Shown here: piece by piece, positions 32,237 to 44,350 of the stretch
Layout of the letters: every line of letters starts with the position of its first letter
Position numbering within the stretch: the stretch's first letter is position 1
The notes under the pieces: generated by a model
What the model was told of the DNA's origin: nothing
Seen by the model: only the letters and a program-made list of their open reading frames with translations
The model's database searches: none
DNA from: Paludibacterium denitrificans
Lineage (GTDB): Bacteria > Pseudomonadota > Gammaproteobacteria > Burkholderiales > Chromobacteriaceae
Assembly (NCBI RefSeq): GCF_009707705.1
Contig: NZ_WLYX01000001.1
Coordinates: 124,001 to 188,000, forward strand
DNA length: 64,000 bases
Direction: 5' to 3'
Made by a program: the position numbers and the translations under genes

Positions 32237-34018
32237 TCATCGGCCAACAATATCCAGATAACGCCACATGCTCATCAACTGCGGATGCGGCTTGGCGCCC
32301 TGCACCCAGCGTTGTACCAGCAGATTGCGGAACCGGGTTTCGCCCAGCACCCACGGCGTATCGGCCATGAACACCTTGTTCATCTGGTCATACAGCTGGT
32401 TGCGCGCCGAGCCGTCTGGGGCGCGGGCGGCGGCTTCGTACAGTTTGTCAAAGCGCGGCGAACGGTAGCAGGCCAGATTGGAATCGCCCACGTTCTTGCC
32501 ATACAGCAGCTGCACGAAGTTGTCGCCATCCGGGTAGTCGGCCAGCCACGCCGCACCGGCCATGCCGTACTGGCAATCACGCAGCGTCTTGCCCTGTTCG
32601 TTCCACTGCATCACGCGGAAATTGACACGCACCTTGATAGCGTCAAACGCCTGTTGCCAGTATTCGTTCCACTGCTTGTCCACGGCGGTGGGGCCGGTAA
32701 TGAAATCCACCACCAGCGGGCGGCCATCCGGCTGACGGCGCTTGCCATCCGGCCCGAAGCGATAACCGAAACGATCCAGCAGCGCATTGGCCAGCGCCGG
32801 GTTATACGGCACGGCGGCGCGGAAACGCGGATTGTGGCCAGCGACGTTATCCGGGATCAGATACTGCGCCTTGACCGCCTGATTGCGACGAATATTGAGG
32901 ATGGTGTCATCGGTATTGAACGCCATGGCAATGGCGCGGCGCAGCGCGATCTTGTCCTTGCCGTAGCCGCCCACCACCGGGTCTTGCATGTTGAACGGGA
33001 AATAGGTGATTTCTTCATCCAGCGAGCGCAACAGACGCACCCCTTTTTGCTGCAAGGCCGGTTTCAACGCCACGCGCCACGGGTTTTTCGGGTCGAGAAT
33101 CAGCGCCTGCCGCACCACCGGTTGCGGGATGCCACCCATGTCCAGATCACCACTGCGGAACGCCAGCCACATTGGCTGTTCTTCCTGAATCACCGAAATT
33201 TCCACCCGGCCGATCTGCGGCATGGTCTTGCCGTTCATCTCGCGGGCGATGCGCTGGTCCAGCGGGTCGGCGCCGGGGCGGTAATGGAACACCACCTTGC
33301 GGAAGTTGGGGTTGGCCACCAGCGAAATGTGGTTGCCCGGCTTCCATTCACGCAGCATGTAAGGCCCGGTGCCCACCGGGTGCGCGTGCGTGTTGTTGCC
33401 ATACGCCTCGATCACCTCGCGTGCCACGGCGCCCAGCGTTGGCATGGCCGGGATATAGGGCAAGGCCGGTTGTGGCGCCGTCAGCGTCAGGCGCAGGGTG
33501 TAGCGGTCTGGCGTGGCAATCCCGGCAACCGGCGCGTTGTAATCCAGCCGCCCCTTGGCTTTCTTCACCAGCGCATCCAGACCAACAAACTTGCCGGTCA
33601 CCAGATAGCTGGAGGGAGAGCCAACGGCCGGGTCGGCCAGCCGCTTGATGCTGTAGGCAAAATCCGCCGCGGTCAGTTCGCGCTTTTTGCCTTTGAACAC
33701 CGGGTCGGGCGCAAAGTGGATGCCACGTTGCAGGTGAAAGGTATACACCTTGCCATCGGCACTCACCTCCGGCATGGCAGTGAGCACATTAGGCACCAGC
33801 CGGGCCGGGCGGGCGAGATAGTCGTAGCCGAGCAAGGTATCGAACACGCTTTCCGTCACGGCCGACGAATACACATCCGACACCTTGGCCGGATCAAAGC
33901 CGGTTTCCGGCGCGCTGAACGCCACACGCAGCACCTTGTGCGCATCCGCCGCGAGCGCAGCGGTGCTTAACGTCAGCAACAGCGCGCTGCTCAACACTCT
34001 GCCCTTCCATCCGCTCAC
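32237..34018 (-). CDS. Peptide/nickel-type ABC transporter substrate-binding protein (SBP family 5)
   Basis: A 593-residue periplasmic binding protein and first gene of the ABC operon. The signal peptide (VLSSALLLTLSTAALAADA) would be cleaved after ALA; no lipobox. Family 5 features: GIHFAPDPVFKGKKRELTAA, the YNAPVAG region and ADYPDGDNFVQLLYG near the C-terminus. At 593 residues it is at the long end of the family, similar to YejA. Its ligand is probably an oligopeptide. The frame is intact across the whole gene. Confidence 0.92.
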   Translation of the reverse strand: MSGWKGRVLSSALLLTLSTAALAADAHKVLRVAFSAPETGFDPAKVSDVYSSAVTESVFDTLLGYDYLARPARLVPNVLTAMPEVSADGKVYTFHLQRGIHFAPDPVFKGKKRELTAADFAYSIKRLADPAVGSPSSYLVTGKFVGLDALVKKAKGRLDYNAPVAGIATPDRYTLRLTLTAPQPALPYIPAMPTLGAVAREVIEAYGNNTHAHPVGTGPYMLREWKPGNHISLVANPNFRKVVFHYRPGADPLDQRIAREMNGKTMPQIGRVEISVIQEEQPMWLAFRSGDLDMGGIPQPVVRQALILDPKNPWRVALKPALQQKGVRLLRSLDEEITYFPFNMQDPVVGGYGKDKIALRRAIAMAFNTDDTILNIRRNQAVKAQYLIPDNVAGHNPRFRAAVPYNPALANALLDRFGYRFGPDGKRRQPDGRPLVVDFITGPTAVDKQWNEYWQQAFDAIKVRVNFRVMQWNEQGKTLRDCQYGMAGAAWLADYPDGDNFVQLLYGKNVGDSNLACYRSPRFDKLYEAAARAPDGSARNQLYDQMNKVFMADTPWVLGETRFRNLLVQRWVQGAKPHPQLMSMWRYLDIVGR

Positions 34019-34071
34019 TGGCTCTCCTCCCTGTCGGTTACTGTGCGCATTCTAGCAAGACCCGGCGAGAT

Positions 34072-34907
34072 TCAGGCGGCCGCACCGGTGGCTTTGTCAA
34101 ACCAGCGGGTGGGCAATATCCGCTTGAGAAACCAGAACAGGTGCGTGGGAAACGTTACCCGGTAGCGCGGTGCCGGGCGCGAGCAGGTCAGCGCCTTGAG
34201 CACGGTATTGGCCACGGCGCTGGCTTAAGCAGGGTAAACGGCGCGGCATGCCCAACCTTTTTCAAGCGTTGCAGCTGACGCTGATACATGTCGCGGTGCA
34301 CGCTATGCTCGATATACACGTGCTGCACAAACCGCTCCAGCGCATTGGGGCGGAAGCGGCTTTCGATCGGCCCAGGCTCCACCAGCGACACATGAATGCC
34401 GCTGCCCGCCAGTTCCAGCCGCAACGTGTCGCACAGGCCTTCCATTGCGTACTTGCTGGCGTTGTAGGCACCACGCCACTTCATCGCGGCAAACCCGAGA
34501 ATGGAGCTATTGAACAGAATCCGTCCATGCCCCTGACGGCGCATCACCGGCAACACGGCATTGGTCAATTCCCGGGCACCAAACAGGTTGACCTCAAACT
34601 GATCGCGCATCACCTCGCGGCGAATATCTTCCACCGCGCCCGGCTGGCCCACCCCGGCATTGTTGAACAACGCATCCAGCGTGCCGCCACTACGCGCCAG
34701 CACCTCGGCCAAGGCCGCGTTGATGGAAGCCGAATCACGCACGTCCAGCTGCAGGCTTTCCAGCCCTTGTTCGGCCAACCTGGCCACATCCGCGGCCTGA
34801 CGGCAACTGGCAAACACGCGCCAGCCCGCCGCCTTGAGCGCCAGCGCCGTCGCCGGGCCGATGCCGCTGGAACAACCGGTAATCAGTATGGTCTTGGAAG
34901 GAGTCAT
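34072..34907 (-). CDS. Short-chain dehydrogenase/reductase (frame broken near 34226)
   Basis: About 278 residues of the classical SDR type. NAD(P) site ILITGCSSGIGPATA, NNAG motif LFNNAGVGQPG, and catalytic Ser with YNASKYAMEGL (Tyr-xxx-Lys). GCTTAAGC at 34224-34231 breaks the C-terminal part; with GCCGGC it reads FTLPASAVANTVLKAL and continues to TGA 34072-34074. ATG 34907 is chosen over the GTG three bases upstream. Substrate unknown; the C-terminal extension with FWFLKRILPTRWF suggests a membrane-associated end. Confidence 0.85.
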
Positions 34908-35085
34908 CACATCTTTCTGACAGCAAATAACGCGTTACCCTACACCATCGCGACACGCCGCAGAACCCGTCGGTGGCGACCTCGCCCCGGCACCGCCACA
35001 ACACGCCGCAGGCAAACGCCTCCACGGCGCACCGATTTGGACTAAAATGGCGCCCGGACAACGCAACCCGCACAAGGAAACCGCC

Positions 35086-35308
35086 ATGGCGAAATCCGCC
35101 AAAGCCCCGGCCAGCTTTGAAACGGCACTGGCCCAGCTGGAGGACATCATCCAGGCGATGGAAAGCGGCGACATGCCGCTGGAAACGGCCCTCACCTCTT
35201 ACAAGCAAGGCATTGAGCTGATCAAGTTCTGCCAGAGCAAGCTGAGCGACGCCGAGCAGCAACTGAAAATTCTGGAAAACAACGAACTCAAACCGCTGGA
35301 CCTGCCCA

Positions 35309-35319
<11 letters not shown>
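35086..35319 (+). CDS. xseB: Exodeoxyribonuclease VII small subunit
   Basis: A 77-residue protein with the family pattern SFETALAQLEDIIQAMESGD, then LETALTSYKQGIELIKFCQ and LSDAEQQLKIL. It partners XseA in single-strand DNA degradation. It overlaps ispA by 11 bases, the conserved xseB-ispA-dxs order of many proteobacteria. ATG 35086 follows AAGGAAACCGCC. Frame intact. Confidence 0.95.
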
Positions 35320-36208
<889 letters not shown>

Positions 36209-36229
36209 ACAGCACAAAGAACAACAACC

Positions 36230-38090
36230 ATGTATCCGCTGCTTGAAACCATCAACGCCCCCGCCGACCTGCGCAAATTGCCACGTCAGGATCTCCCCAA
36301 GCTGGCGCTGGAACTGCGCGACTTCCTGTTGCAATCAGTCAGCCAGACCGGCGGCCATCTGGCCTCCAACCCGGGCAGCATCGAACTGACCATCGCCCTG
36401 CACTACGTATTCAACACCCCGGACGACCGGCTGGTATGGGATGTCGGGCACCAGACCTATCCGCACAAGATCCTCACCGGGCGCCGCGAGCGCATGTCGA
36501 CCATGCGGCAAAAAGGCGGGCTGGCCGGTTTCCCCAAGCGCGAAGAATCGGAATACGACACCTTTGGCGTGGGCCATTCGTCCACCTCCATCGGCGCCGC
36601 ACTGGGCATGGCGGCCGCCGCCAAGCAGCAAAAACTGGCTCGCAAGTGTGTGGCCATCATTGGCGATGGCGCGATGACCGCCGGGCAAGCGTTTGAAGCC
36701 CTGAACAACGCTGGCGCCATGGACACCGATCTTTTGGTGATCCTCAACGACAACGACATGTCGATCTCGCCCAACGTCGGTGCGCTCAATAACTATCTGG
36801 CCAAACTGATGTCTGGGCGCTTCTACGCCGCGATGAAACAAAGCTCCAGCAAGGTGCTGGGCATGGCGCCGCCGCTGAAGGAACTGGCCAGCAAGGTCGA
36901 GGAACATGTCAAAGGTTTCCTCACGCCGGGCACGCTGTTTGAAGAGTTCGGCTTCAACTACATCGGCCCGATCGACGGCCACGACCTGAACGTGCTGGTG
37001 GATACGCTCAAGAACATCAAGAGCCTCAAGGGTCCGCAGTTCCTGCACATCGTCACCAAGAAGGGCCACGGCTACAAGTTGGCCGAAAACGACCCGGTCA
37101 AATACCACGGCGTCACCAAGTTCGACCCGGCCAGCGGCCTCTCCGGCAGCAAGGGCAGCGGCAAACCGCAATACACCCGGTGTTTGGCGACTGGATCTGT
37201 GACATGGCCAAGCTCGACCCGCGACTGGTAGGCATTACCCCGGCCATGCGCGAAGGCTCTGGCCTGGTGCGTTTCGAGCAGGAACACCCGGACCGCTACT
37301 TCGACGTGGCGATTGCCGAACAGCACGCGGTGACCTTCGCCGTAAGCCTCGCCTGCGACGGTGCCAAACCGGTGGTGGCGATCTACTCCACCTTTCTGCA
37401 ACGCGCCTACGACCAGCTGATTCACGACGTGGCGCTGCAAAACCTGCCGGTGGTGTTTGCCATCGACCGCGCCGGGCTGGTGGGCGCCGACGGCCCAACC
37501 CACGCTGGCGCCTTCGACCTGAGCTTCTTGCGTTGCATCCCCAACATGACCGTAATGGCGCCATCGGATGAAAACGAATGCCGCCAGATGCTCTACACCG
37601 CCTTCACGCTGGATAGCCCCACGGCCGTACGCTACCCGCGCGGCGTAGGCCCCGGCGCCAGCATCGAAGCCAACATGACTGCCCTGCCGGTGGGCAAGGG
37701 TGTGGTACGACGTCAGGGCAGCAAAATCGCCATTCTGGCCTTTGGCAGCATGGTGGCGCCCGCCCTGCAAGCAGCCGAAGCGCTGGATGCCACGGTGGCC
37801 GACATGCGTTTTGTCAAACCGCTGGACGTGGAACTGGTGCAAAGGTTGGCCGAAAGCCATGAGTTCATCGTCACGGTAGAAGAAAACGTCATCATGGGCG
37901 GTGCCGGTTCGGCCTGTCTGGAAGCCTTGCAAGCACTGCGTCTGCGCACGCCGGTATTGCAACTGGGGCTGCCGGACAGCTACGTCGAACATGGCGACCC
38001 GGCGCAATTGCTGGCCGACTGCGGACTCAACGCTGCTTAGGCATCCAGCAGAGCATCACCGCCTACCTCGCGCCACCGCGCCAAGCCTAA
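36230..38090 (+). CDS. dxs: 1-deoxy-D-xylulose-5-phosphate synthase (frame broken near 37178 and 38036)
   Basis: About 620 residues, thiamine-diphosphate enzyme and first step of the MEP isoprenoid pathway. [18 protein letters not shown] followed by [14 protein letters not shown] forms the ThDP site, and [18 protein letters not shown] lies in the transketolase pyrimidine domain. ACCCGGTG near 37176 lost an A from CCAGG ([13 protein letters not shown] expected). GCTTAGGC near 38035 creates a false stop; the frame continues to TAA 38088-38090. At about 37341 GTAAGC turns the conserved FAAGLA into FAVSLA without a frame change, probably also a read error. Confidence 0.95.
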
Positions 38091-38100
38091 AGGACTGCGC

Positions 38101-39395
38101 ATGAACGGCATCGACCTCGCTAACTGGCTCAATCTTCGAGGCACTCCATTCGAGGCCTTGCCGTTATTCATTACCAGCCTTGCCATCGGCTTGCTGATGG
38201 GGGTGGAACGCGAGCGCAAACACCACACGCTGGCCGGTATCCGTACCTTTCCGCTGACCGCGCTGTTTGGCACCATTGCCGCCATGCTGGGCGACAGCTA
38301 TGCCTCCGTACTACCGTTAAGCGTCGGGCTGCTGGCCACCACGGCGTTCGGCTTCCTGCCGCTCTCCAGCCACGAAGGCGATAACGTCGAACCGCGCACC
38401 ACCACCGTGGTGGCGTTGCTGGTGGTGTTCGGTCTGGGCGCACTGGTCTGGCACGGCCATTCCGGTCTGGCCGTTGCCTGCGGCATCATCACCACCAGTT
38501 TGCTGTCGCTCAAACCCGAACTCACCGGCCTGTCGCAAAAGCTGGATCGGCGCGACCTGCTCTCCATCCTGCAATTTGCCGCCCTGTCATTCATCGTGCT
38601 GCCGCTGCTGCCCGACCGCACTTTTGGCCCGTATCAGGCCATCAACCCGCATGAAGTGTGGCTGATGGTGACGCTGATTGTCGGTGTCGGCCTGAGTGGC
38701 TATCTGGCGGTGAAGATTCTGGGCGAGCGCGTTGGCGGCCCGGTGCTGGGCATTCTGGGCGGACTGGTCTCCTCCACCGCCACCAGTCTGGTCTATGCCC
38801 GCGAAGCGCACGAAAACCCGCAGTCGGAACGGCTGGCCACCTCGGTCATCCTGCTGGCCAATCTGGTGCTGTTTGCCCGCCTGACCCTGCTGTGCGCCGC
38901 GTTGCAGCCGAGTGCGCTGGGCAGCGTAGCGATGGCAACCCTGCTTAACACTGGTGTGCGGACTGATCGCCACGCTGTTTCCGCTACGCCGAGGGCCACA
39001 ACGGCCAGAACCAGCCAGAGCTGCAACTGTCCAACCCGTCGGAACTGAAAGTGGCCATCGGCTTTGGCCTGATGTTCGCGGCGGTAATGTTTTGCGCCGC
39101 CTGGCTCAATACGGTATTTGGCAGCAAGGGGGTGTATGTCGTGGCGCTGATCTCCGGCATCAACGATGTCGATGCCATCTCGCTAACTGCCTTGAACCTG
39201 TTTGGTCAGGCCAAGCTAACCATCCACCAGACCGTCACCACCATGGTGCTGGCCATTGCCGCCAACACCCTGTTCAAGTACGGGCTGATTGCCAGTCTGG
39301 GTGGCAAATCGCTGGCCCTGCGTTGCCTGCCCACCTTTGTGGCCACGTTGGTTGGCATGCTGGCAGGGCTGAGTGCCGTCTGGCTGATGAATTGA
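38101..39395 (+). CDS. MgtC/DUF4010 family multi-spanning membrane protein (frame broken near 38944 and 38985)
   Basis: About 430 residues. The N-terminal part is MgtC/SapB-like (ITSLAIGLLMGVERERKH, then GIRTFPLTALFGTIAAMLG). The C-terminal DUF4010 part has GLVSSTATSLVYAREA and LISGINDVDAISLTALNLFG. About a dozen helices. GCTTAAC near 38943 breaks TLPALVCGLIATLF, and two bases are missing from a CGCGC run near 38985. Family function is unknown, though some members are linked to ion homeostasis. It follows dxs by 10 bases and may be co-transcribed. Confidence 0.85.
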
Positions 39396-39412
39396 ATTCA
39401 ATTCCCGACAAC

Positions 39413-39441
39413 TTTACTCAACTATTGGCGCGCGCTATACT
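39413..39441 (+). promoter_or_regulatory. Sigma-70-type promoter of folE2
   Basis: TTTACT (39413-39418), 17-base spacer, TATACT (39436-39441), 37 bases before the folE2 ATG. Confidence 0.6.
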
Positions 39442-39477
39442 TCCCGCCATAACTTACCCGTTTGAAAACACCGCAGA

Positions 39478-40272
39478 ATGAACGCCTCCAGCATCCCTGA
39501 CGTGCAAAACTCGCGCGACAGCCGCAACCTGCCGATCAACAAAGTCGGCATCAAGTCCATCCGTCACCCGGTACAAGTGGCCGAACGCGCCGGTGGTGCA
39601 CAGAATACCGTCGGCATGTTCAACATGTACGTACACCTGCCTGCCGAATTCAAAGGCACGCACATGTCGCGCTTCGTGGAAATCCTCAACAGCCACGAAC
39701 GTGAAATCTCCGTCGCCAATTTCGAATCCATCGTGCGCCAGATGGTGCAGCGGCTGGAAGCCCGTTCCGGTTACATCGAAATGAGCTTCCCCTACTTCGT
39801 CAGCAAGACCGCGCCGGTGTCCGGGGTAAAAAGCCTGCTGGATTACGAAGTAACCTATATCGGTGAAATGGTGGACGGCGAATACCGCTTCACCATGAAA
39901 GTCATGGTGCCAGTCACCAGTCTGTGCCCGTGTTCCAAGCAGATTTCCCAATACGGTGCGCACAACCAGCGCTCGCACGTCACCATGACCGCCCGCACCG
40001 AGCACTACGTCTGGATCGAAGAACTGATCGACATTGCCGAGCGTCAGGCGTCCTGCCAGCTGTACGGCTTGCTCAAGCGGCCAGATGAAAAATACGTCAC
40101 CGAACGCGCCTACGAGAATCCGAAGTTTGTGGAAGACATGGTGCGCGACGTAGCCGCCGAACTGGATAGCGACGAGCGCATCAGCGCCTACGTGGTGGAA
40201 TCGGAAAACTTCGAATCCATCCACAATCACTCCGCCTACGCGTTGATCGAACGCGACAAAACCGCCGAGTAA
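39478..40272 (+). CDS. folE2: GTP cyclohydrolase I type IB
   Basis: A 264-residue FolE2 enzyme that makes dihydroneopterin triphosphate for folate. The start region [20 protein letters not shown] and the metal-site segment [20 protein letters not shown] (Cys ligand) are diagnostic of the IB class, which is unrelated in sequence to FolE. IB enzymes work with metals other than zinc and in many bacteria are under Zur control; no obvious Zur box is seen here. Frame intact, single gene with own promoter and terminator. Confidence 0.95.
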   Translation: MNASSIPDVQNSRDSRNLPINKVGIKSIRHPVQVAERAGGAQNTVGMFNMYVHLPAEFKGTHMSRFVEILNSHEREISVANFESIVRQMVQRLEARSGYIEMSFPYFVSKTAPVSGVKSLLDYEVTYIGEMVDGEYRFTMKVMVPVTSLCPCSKQISQYGAHNQRSHVTMTARTEHYVWIEELIDIAERQASCQLYGLLKRPDEKYVTERAYENPKFVEDMVRDVAAELDSDERISAYVVESENFESIHNHSAYALIERDKTAE

Positions 40273-40290
40273 ACCGTTTGCTTCTCACGT

Positions 40291-40321
40291 AAAAAAGGCA
40301 GCCCGCATGGCTGCCTTTTTT
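40291..40321. terminator. Bidirectional terminator after folE2
   Basis: AAAAAAGGCAGCC-CGCAT-GGCTGCCTTTTTT between convergent folE2 and the alpha/beta hydrolase gene. Confidence 0.9.
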
Positions 40322-40370
40322 GTTTCCAGCACAACCAGAGTTGGCCGAATACCGACTACCCAGCATGGGG

Positions 40371-41182
40371 CTAGCTCACCTCAGCTGTTGTAGCCGTCAG
40401 ACGGGAAATGCCCTGCAAAATGCTCTGTGCTGTTTCCAGTGGACGCTCCAGCGGAAACAGATGCGAACCTGCCTGCTGGCTAACCTGCATGTTGAAATGG
40501 CGACGTAGCCAGGCCACGTCCACCGGCCGCAACACATCGGATTCCTGACCGGTAATCAGCAAGGCCGGTACGTTGAGCTGGCCGCGATAACGGCGGTAAT
40601 CGTGCGGCAAGGTACGGTAAATGGCATGTTCCACTTGCGGGCGAAACTTGAGCTGACGGCCGCCCTGATGGTTCGGCACCGTGCCGTGCTCGGCATAATC
40701 CATCAGGCAATCCGGGTCAAAACGGGCAAACAGCGGTTTGCGCGCAAAATAATCGTATACCCGCTGCACCGATGCCCAATTATCGCGCCGCCGCAGGGTA
40801 TTGCCGCCCGGCGTGATGCGATCGATGAACCCCAGCTTCTTGGCCAGCCAGATGCTATGCGCCCGCCACGGCGACAACAGCGGCGAATCCAGAATGATCA
40901 AACCGCGAAACAGCGCCTAAGCCGCGCCAATGCCGCGTAAAATAACAAAATTCCGCCCAGCGAATGCCCAACCCCGATCACCGGAGCCGTTGCCCGTTGC
41001 TCAAGATGAGCCAGCGTCTCCTGCACCAGATGCGGCCAGCAGTCGGTAACCGGGAAATGTGCGCTATGGCCGATGGCATCAATGTAGTCAACCTGATGAT
41101 GTTCGGCCAACTTGACCAGCAGTTTCCGGTACACTGTGGCGGGAAAACTATTGGCATGGGCAAAGTAGATGGTTTCTCGCAT
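40371..41182 (-). CDS. Alpha/beta hydrolase (frame broken near 40915)
   Basis: About 270 residues. Nucleophile elbow GVGHSLGGILLFYA, an acid in LLITGQESDVL, and the His in AGSHLFPLERP complete the triad. GCTTAGGC near 40911-40918 splits ARPALFRGLIILDSPLLSP, and GCCGGC restores it. Substrate unknown; the N-terminus FAHANSFPATVYRKL is typical of cytosolic serine hydrolases annotated only as alpha/beta hydrolase. ATG 41182 (MRETIYFAHAN) is chosen; longer readings upstream lack support. Confidence 0.87.
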
Positions 41183-41301
41183 GATGTGTGATAGCCCGTT
41201 TATGTTTTTTGTGACCATGATCTTACCGGAAAGCCGCCACCACGGCAGAGCCTGCCGGAACCAAGCGCCCCGCCGATAGTCCACTTCACTATCAGAATGA
41301 C

Positions 41302-43121
41302 ATGACTGTAACCATGCGTGTGTTGTCCCTTTTTCGCTCTGCTCTGCCCTTGCCAGCGCGGCTACTGGCCGGGTTTGCCCTGCTACTGGGTATGTTGGCC
41401 AGCAGCCTCCCGGCCCGGGCACTGAATGCTTCCGACCTGCTGCCACCGGAAAAAGCCTTTCCGGCCCAAGTGACACGCGCAGGCAACACACTGACAATCA
41501 CCTTCGATGTGGCCGACGGCTATTACCTCTACCGTGACCGCCTGCATTTCAGCAGCGAACCGGCCGGGCTGGTCGGCAACCCGCAATTACCCGCAGGCAA
41601 GGTCAAGCAGGACCGCTTCTTTGGCGCACAAACCATCTATCACGGCAAAACCGTGGTCACGTTGCCACTCAAGCCCGGTGCGCCGTCAAGCTTTACCCTT
41701 AACGCCAACTTACAAGGCTGTGCCACGGCTAAGCATTTGCTACCCGCCCTACACGCACAAGCTGAAAGTAGGCCAGCGTTCGACGCTACCAGGGCTGGCT
41801 GAGCGATGCAGCCCCCGGCAGCCCATCGCCCACCACACACCCCACCTTGGCCACGCAAGGCTGGCTCAGCACGCTCGGCACCTTTCTGCTGGCTTAGCCT
41901 TGGCATGGCTTTTACCGCCTGCATGTATCCGCTGCTGCCTATCGTTTCGTCCCTGATTGTTAAGCGAGGGCCATATCCTCACCCGCAGGAGGGGTCTGGC
42001 GCTGTCGTTCACCTACGTACAAGGACTGGCGCTGACTTACACCAGCATCGGCATCATTGCCTTAAGCCTTACCGGCAGCCTGCTGACAGTCTGGTTGCAA
42101 CAACCCGCCGTGGTACTGAGCGCCAGTGCGCTGATGGTGGTGTTTGCGCTGTCGATGTTTGACCTGTTCAGCATCCAGCTACCCGCCGCCCTGCAATCCA
42201 GGTTGGCCGAAACCTCCAACCGGCTGTCGGGAGGCAAAGCGGCCACGGTATTTCTGATGGGCGCTTTCTCCGCCCTGATCATCGGTCCCTGCGTCGCACC
42301 GCCGCTGGCCTTGGCTTTGGGCTACATCGGCAGCACCGGCGATGCGCTGTTGGGTGGTGCCGCGCTCTACAGCATGGCGCAGGGACTGGGGTTGCCGCTG
42401 ATCGTGATCGGCACCTTTGGCGGCCATATTCTGCCGCGCGCCGGTAGCTGGATGAATGTGGTCAAGAGCCTGTTTGGCGTCGTCATGCTGGCCTCTGCCA
42501 TCTGGCTCGCCACGCCGTTTTTACCCGCCATCGCCGTAATGCTGCTGTGGGCAACGCTACTGATCGGCACCGCGGTCTTCCTCAAAACCTTTGAAAACCT
42601 GCCCGCCAATGCCCATGTGGCACAACGGCTGGGCAAGGCGCTGGGGTTGATGCTGTTTCTGATCGGCGCTGCGCAGGTCGTGGGCGTACTGGCTGGCGAA
42701 GACAACCCGCGCTACCCGCTGCGCTGGCTGGCGAGCAAACCGGTACAAGCCGCCACACTCAGCCAGCCGGATTTCCTCCCCACCACGACCCCAGCCAGCT
42801 TCGACTCGATTCTGGCGCAGGCACGCGCGCAGGGTAAACCGGTGTTGCTGGATTTTTATGCCGACTGGTGCATATCCTGTAAAGAGCTAGAGGCCGATAC
42901 CTTCCCGCATCCGCAAGTCAAACCGCTGATGCAGAAGTTTGTTCGCGTGCGGGCCGACGTGACCGCAGGCACAGCCAACCAGCAGGATCTGCTCAAACGC
43001 TTTGGCCTGTTTGGCCCACCGGGCGTCATTCTGTTTGACGGCCGTGGCAAGGAAGTCCAACCGCATCATCGGTTTTACCCAAGCCGATGAGTTTGCACAC
43101 CAGCTGCAACGCGCGCTGTAA
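41302..43121 (+). CDS. dsbD: Thiol:disulfide interchange protein DsbD (frame broken several times)
   Basis: About 605 residues carrying reducing power from cytosolic thioredoxin to the periplasm. The N-terminus is a signal peptide, then the alpha domain with QGCATAGICYPP, an eight-helix membrane domain containing the paired Cys (one in FTACMYPLLPIV, one in IIGPCVAPPLALALG), and a C-terminal thioredoxin domain with DFYADWCISCKELE. Lesions: GCTAAGC near 41737-41743, further shifts near 41772-41815, GCTTAGC near 41893, a shift near 41960, and an extra C near 43064; the true end is TAA 43119-43121. Domain order is normal for DsbD. Confidence 0.92.
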
Positions 43122-43172
43122 TACGGCGGACACGGGCTCACCCCACCACACTTGTTGACTACTGGACGATTC

Positions 43173-44277
43173 ATGGCGGAAAAAGGCTTTCCCAATATCA
43201 GCGTAATAGCGGTGTTCCGCGTAGCCGTGGTGGCATTGCTGGTACTGGCCTGTGTGCGCGTCATCCAGCCGTTTCTGGGCGCACTTGCCCGGGCGGCCAT
43301 TATTGCCATTTCAGCCCGGCCGCTGTTCACCCGCCTGCGTCAGTATTTCAACGGCCGCGGTTAGCTGGCGGCACTACTGGTTGTCAGCGCCTTGGCGCTG
43401 GCGCTGGCCATTCCCTTGGGTCTGATGGCGTTGACTCTGGCCGACACCATTCCGCACCTCTCCCGTCTGGCGTATGACCTGACCAACTTTAAGCTACCGG
43501 ACGCACCACACTGGCTCGGCACCATCCCCATTGCTTAGCCCCAGCCTGCAAAAATTCTGGCAAGGCACACAGTCCGATCTGCCCGGGTTTATCGACCGTA
43601 TCCGCCCCACCATCAACAGCACCGCGCTCTGGGCCCTGCAACAAGGCGCCAGCATGGGTATCAGCCTGATGGAAATCGTTTTGGCCATCGTCATTGCTTA
43701 AGCCTGCTTCTGGTCAACGGCGATGCACTCTGGGATGCCGCTGACCACGCCATCGTCAAACTGGGCGGTGCGCCAGCCGACGACGTGAGCGAAGTCATCG
43801 CCCGTACCGTGCGCAGCGTGACCACTGGCATCGTCGGCACGGCACTGGCGCAAACCCTGCTATGCGTGATCGGTTTGCTGATTGCTTAAGCGTACCCGGC
43901 GCCATCACGCTGGGCTTTCTGTGTTTCGTCATTGCCGTGGCACAGTTGCCAACGCTGCTGGTCTGGCTACCCGCTGCACTATGGGTGCTTTATATCGGTG
44001 AAACAGGGCTCGGCGTTTTCCTCATGCTATGGGGCTTCTTGCTGGTCAACACCATCGACAACTTCCTCAAACCGATGCTGATCAGCCGGGGCGCACAAAT
44101 GCCGCTGTCGCTGATTTTCATGGGGGTGATTGGCGGCTTGCTGGCCGGGGTATGCTCGGGCTGTTTATCGGCCCCACACTGCTGGCCGTTGGCCTGAACC
44201 TGTACCGTCATTGGCTGGAGCTGGATGAAAATGCCAGCGAGCCACCCGCCAGCGTGCCGACGCCACCCAACAATTAA
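43173..44277 (+). CDS. AI-2E family (PerM/YdiK-like) membrane permease (frame broken five times)
   Basis: About 366 residues with seven to eight helices. N-terminus NISVIAVFRVAVVALLVL; conserved C-terminal part ETGLGVFLMLWGFLLVNTID followed by NFLKPMLISRG and LLAWGMLGLFIGP. Lesions: an in-frame TAG near 43361 (GRGRLAALL expected), GCTTAGC near 43534, GCTTAAGC near 43697 and 43885 (four GCCGGC positions), and a lost T in CCTGG near 44145. Family members export AI-2 or other small molecules, or act in Na+/H+ exchange; the role here is unknown. Confidence 0.87.
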
Positions 44278-44299
44278 TAGCCTAATAGCCGCCTCTCAA

Positions 44300-44320
44300 G
44301 GTTGGCCGAAACGGCCAACC
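44300..44320. repeat. Perfect hairpin made of two inverted repeat cores
   Basis: GGTTGGCCG-AAA-CGGCCAACC: 9-base arms, 3-base loop, between convergent genes. A compact stem-loop without T-tract. See the dispersed repeat entry. Confidence 0.85.
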
Positions 44321-44350
44321 ACTGCGTAGCGCCCCCAAGCTGATGGCGGC

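Noticed and set aside
32285-33970. 561-codon plus-strand open frame opposite the binding protein gene
   Set aside because: Composition is rich in His, Arg and Gly typical of an antisense shadow, and the minus-strand protein is a complete SBP family 5 member.
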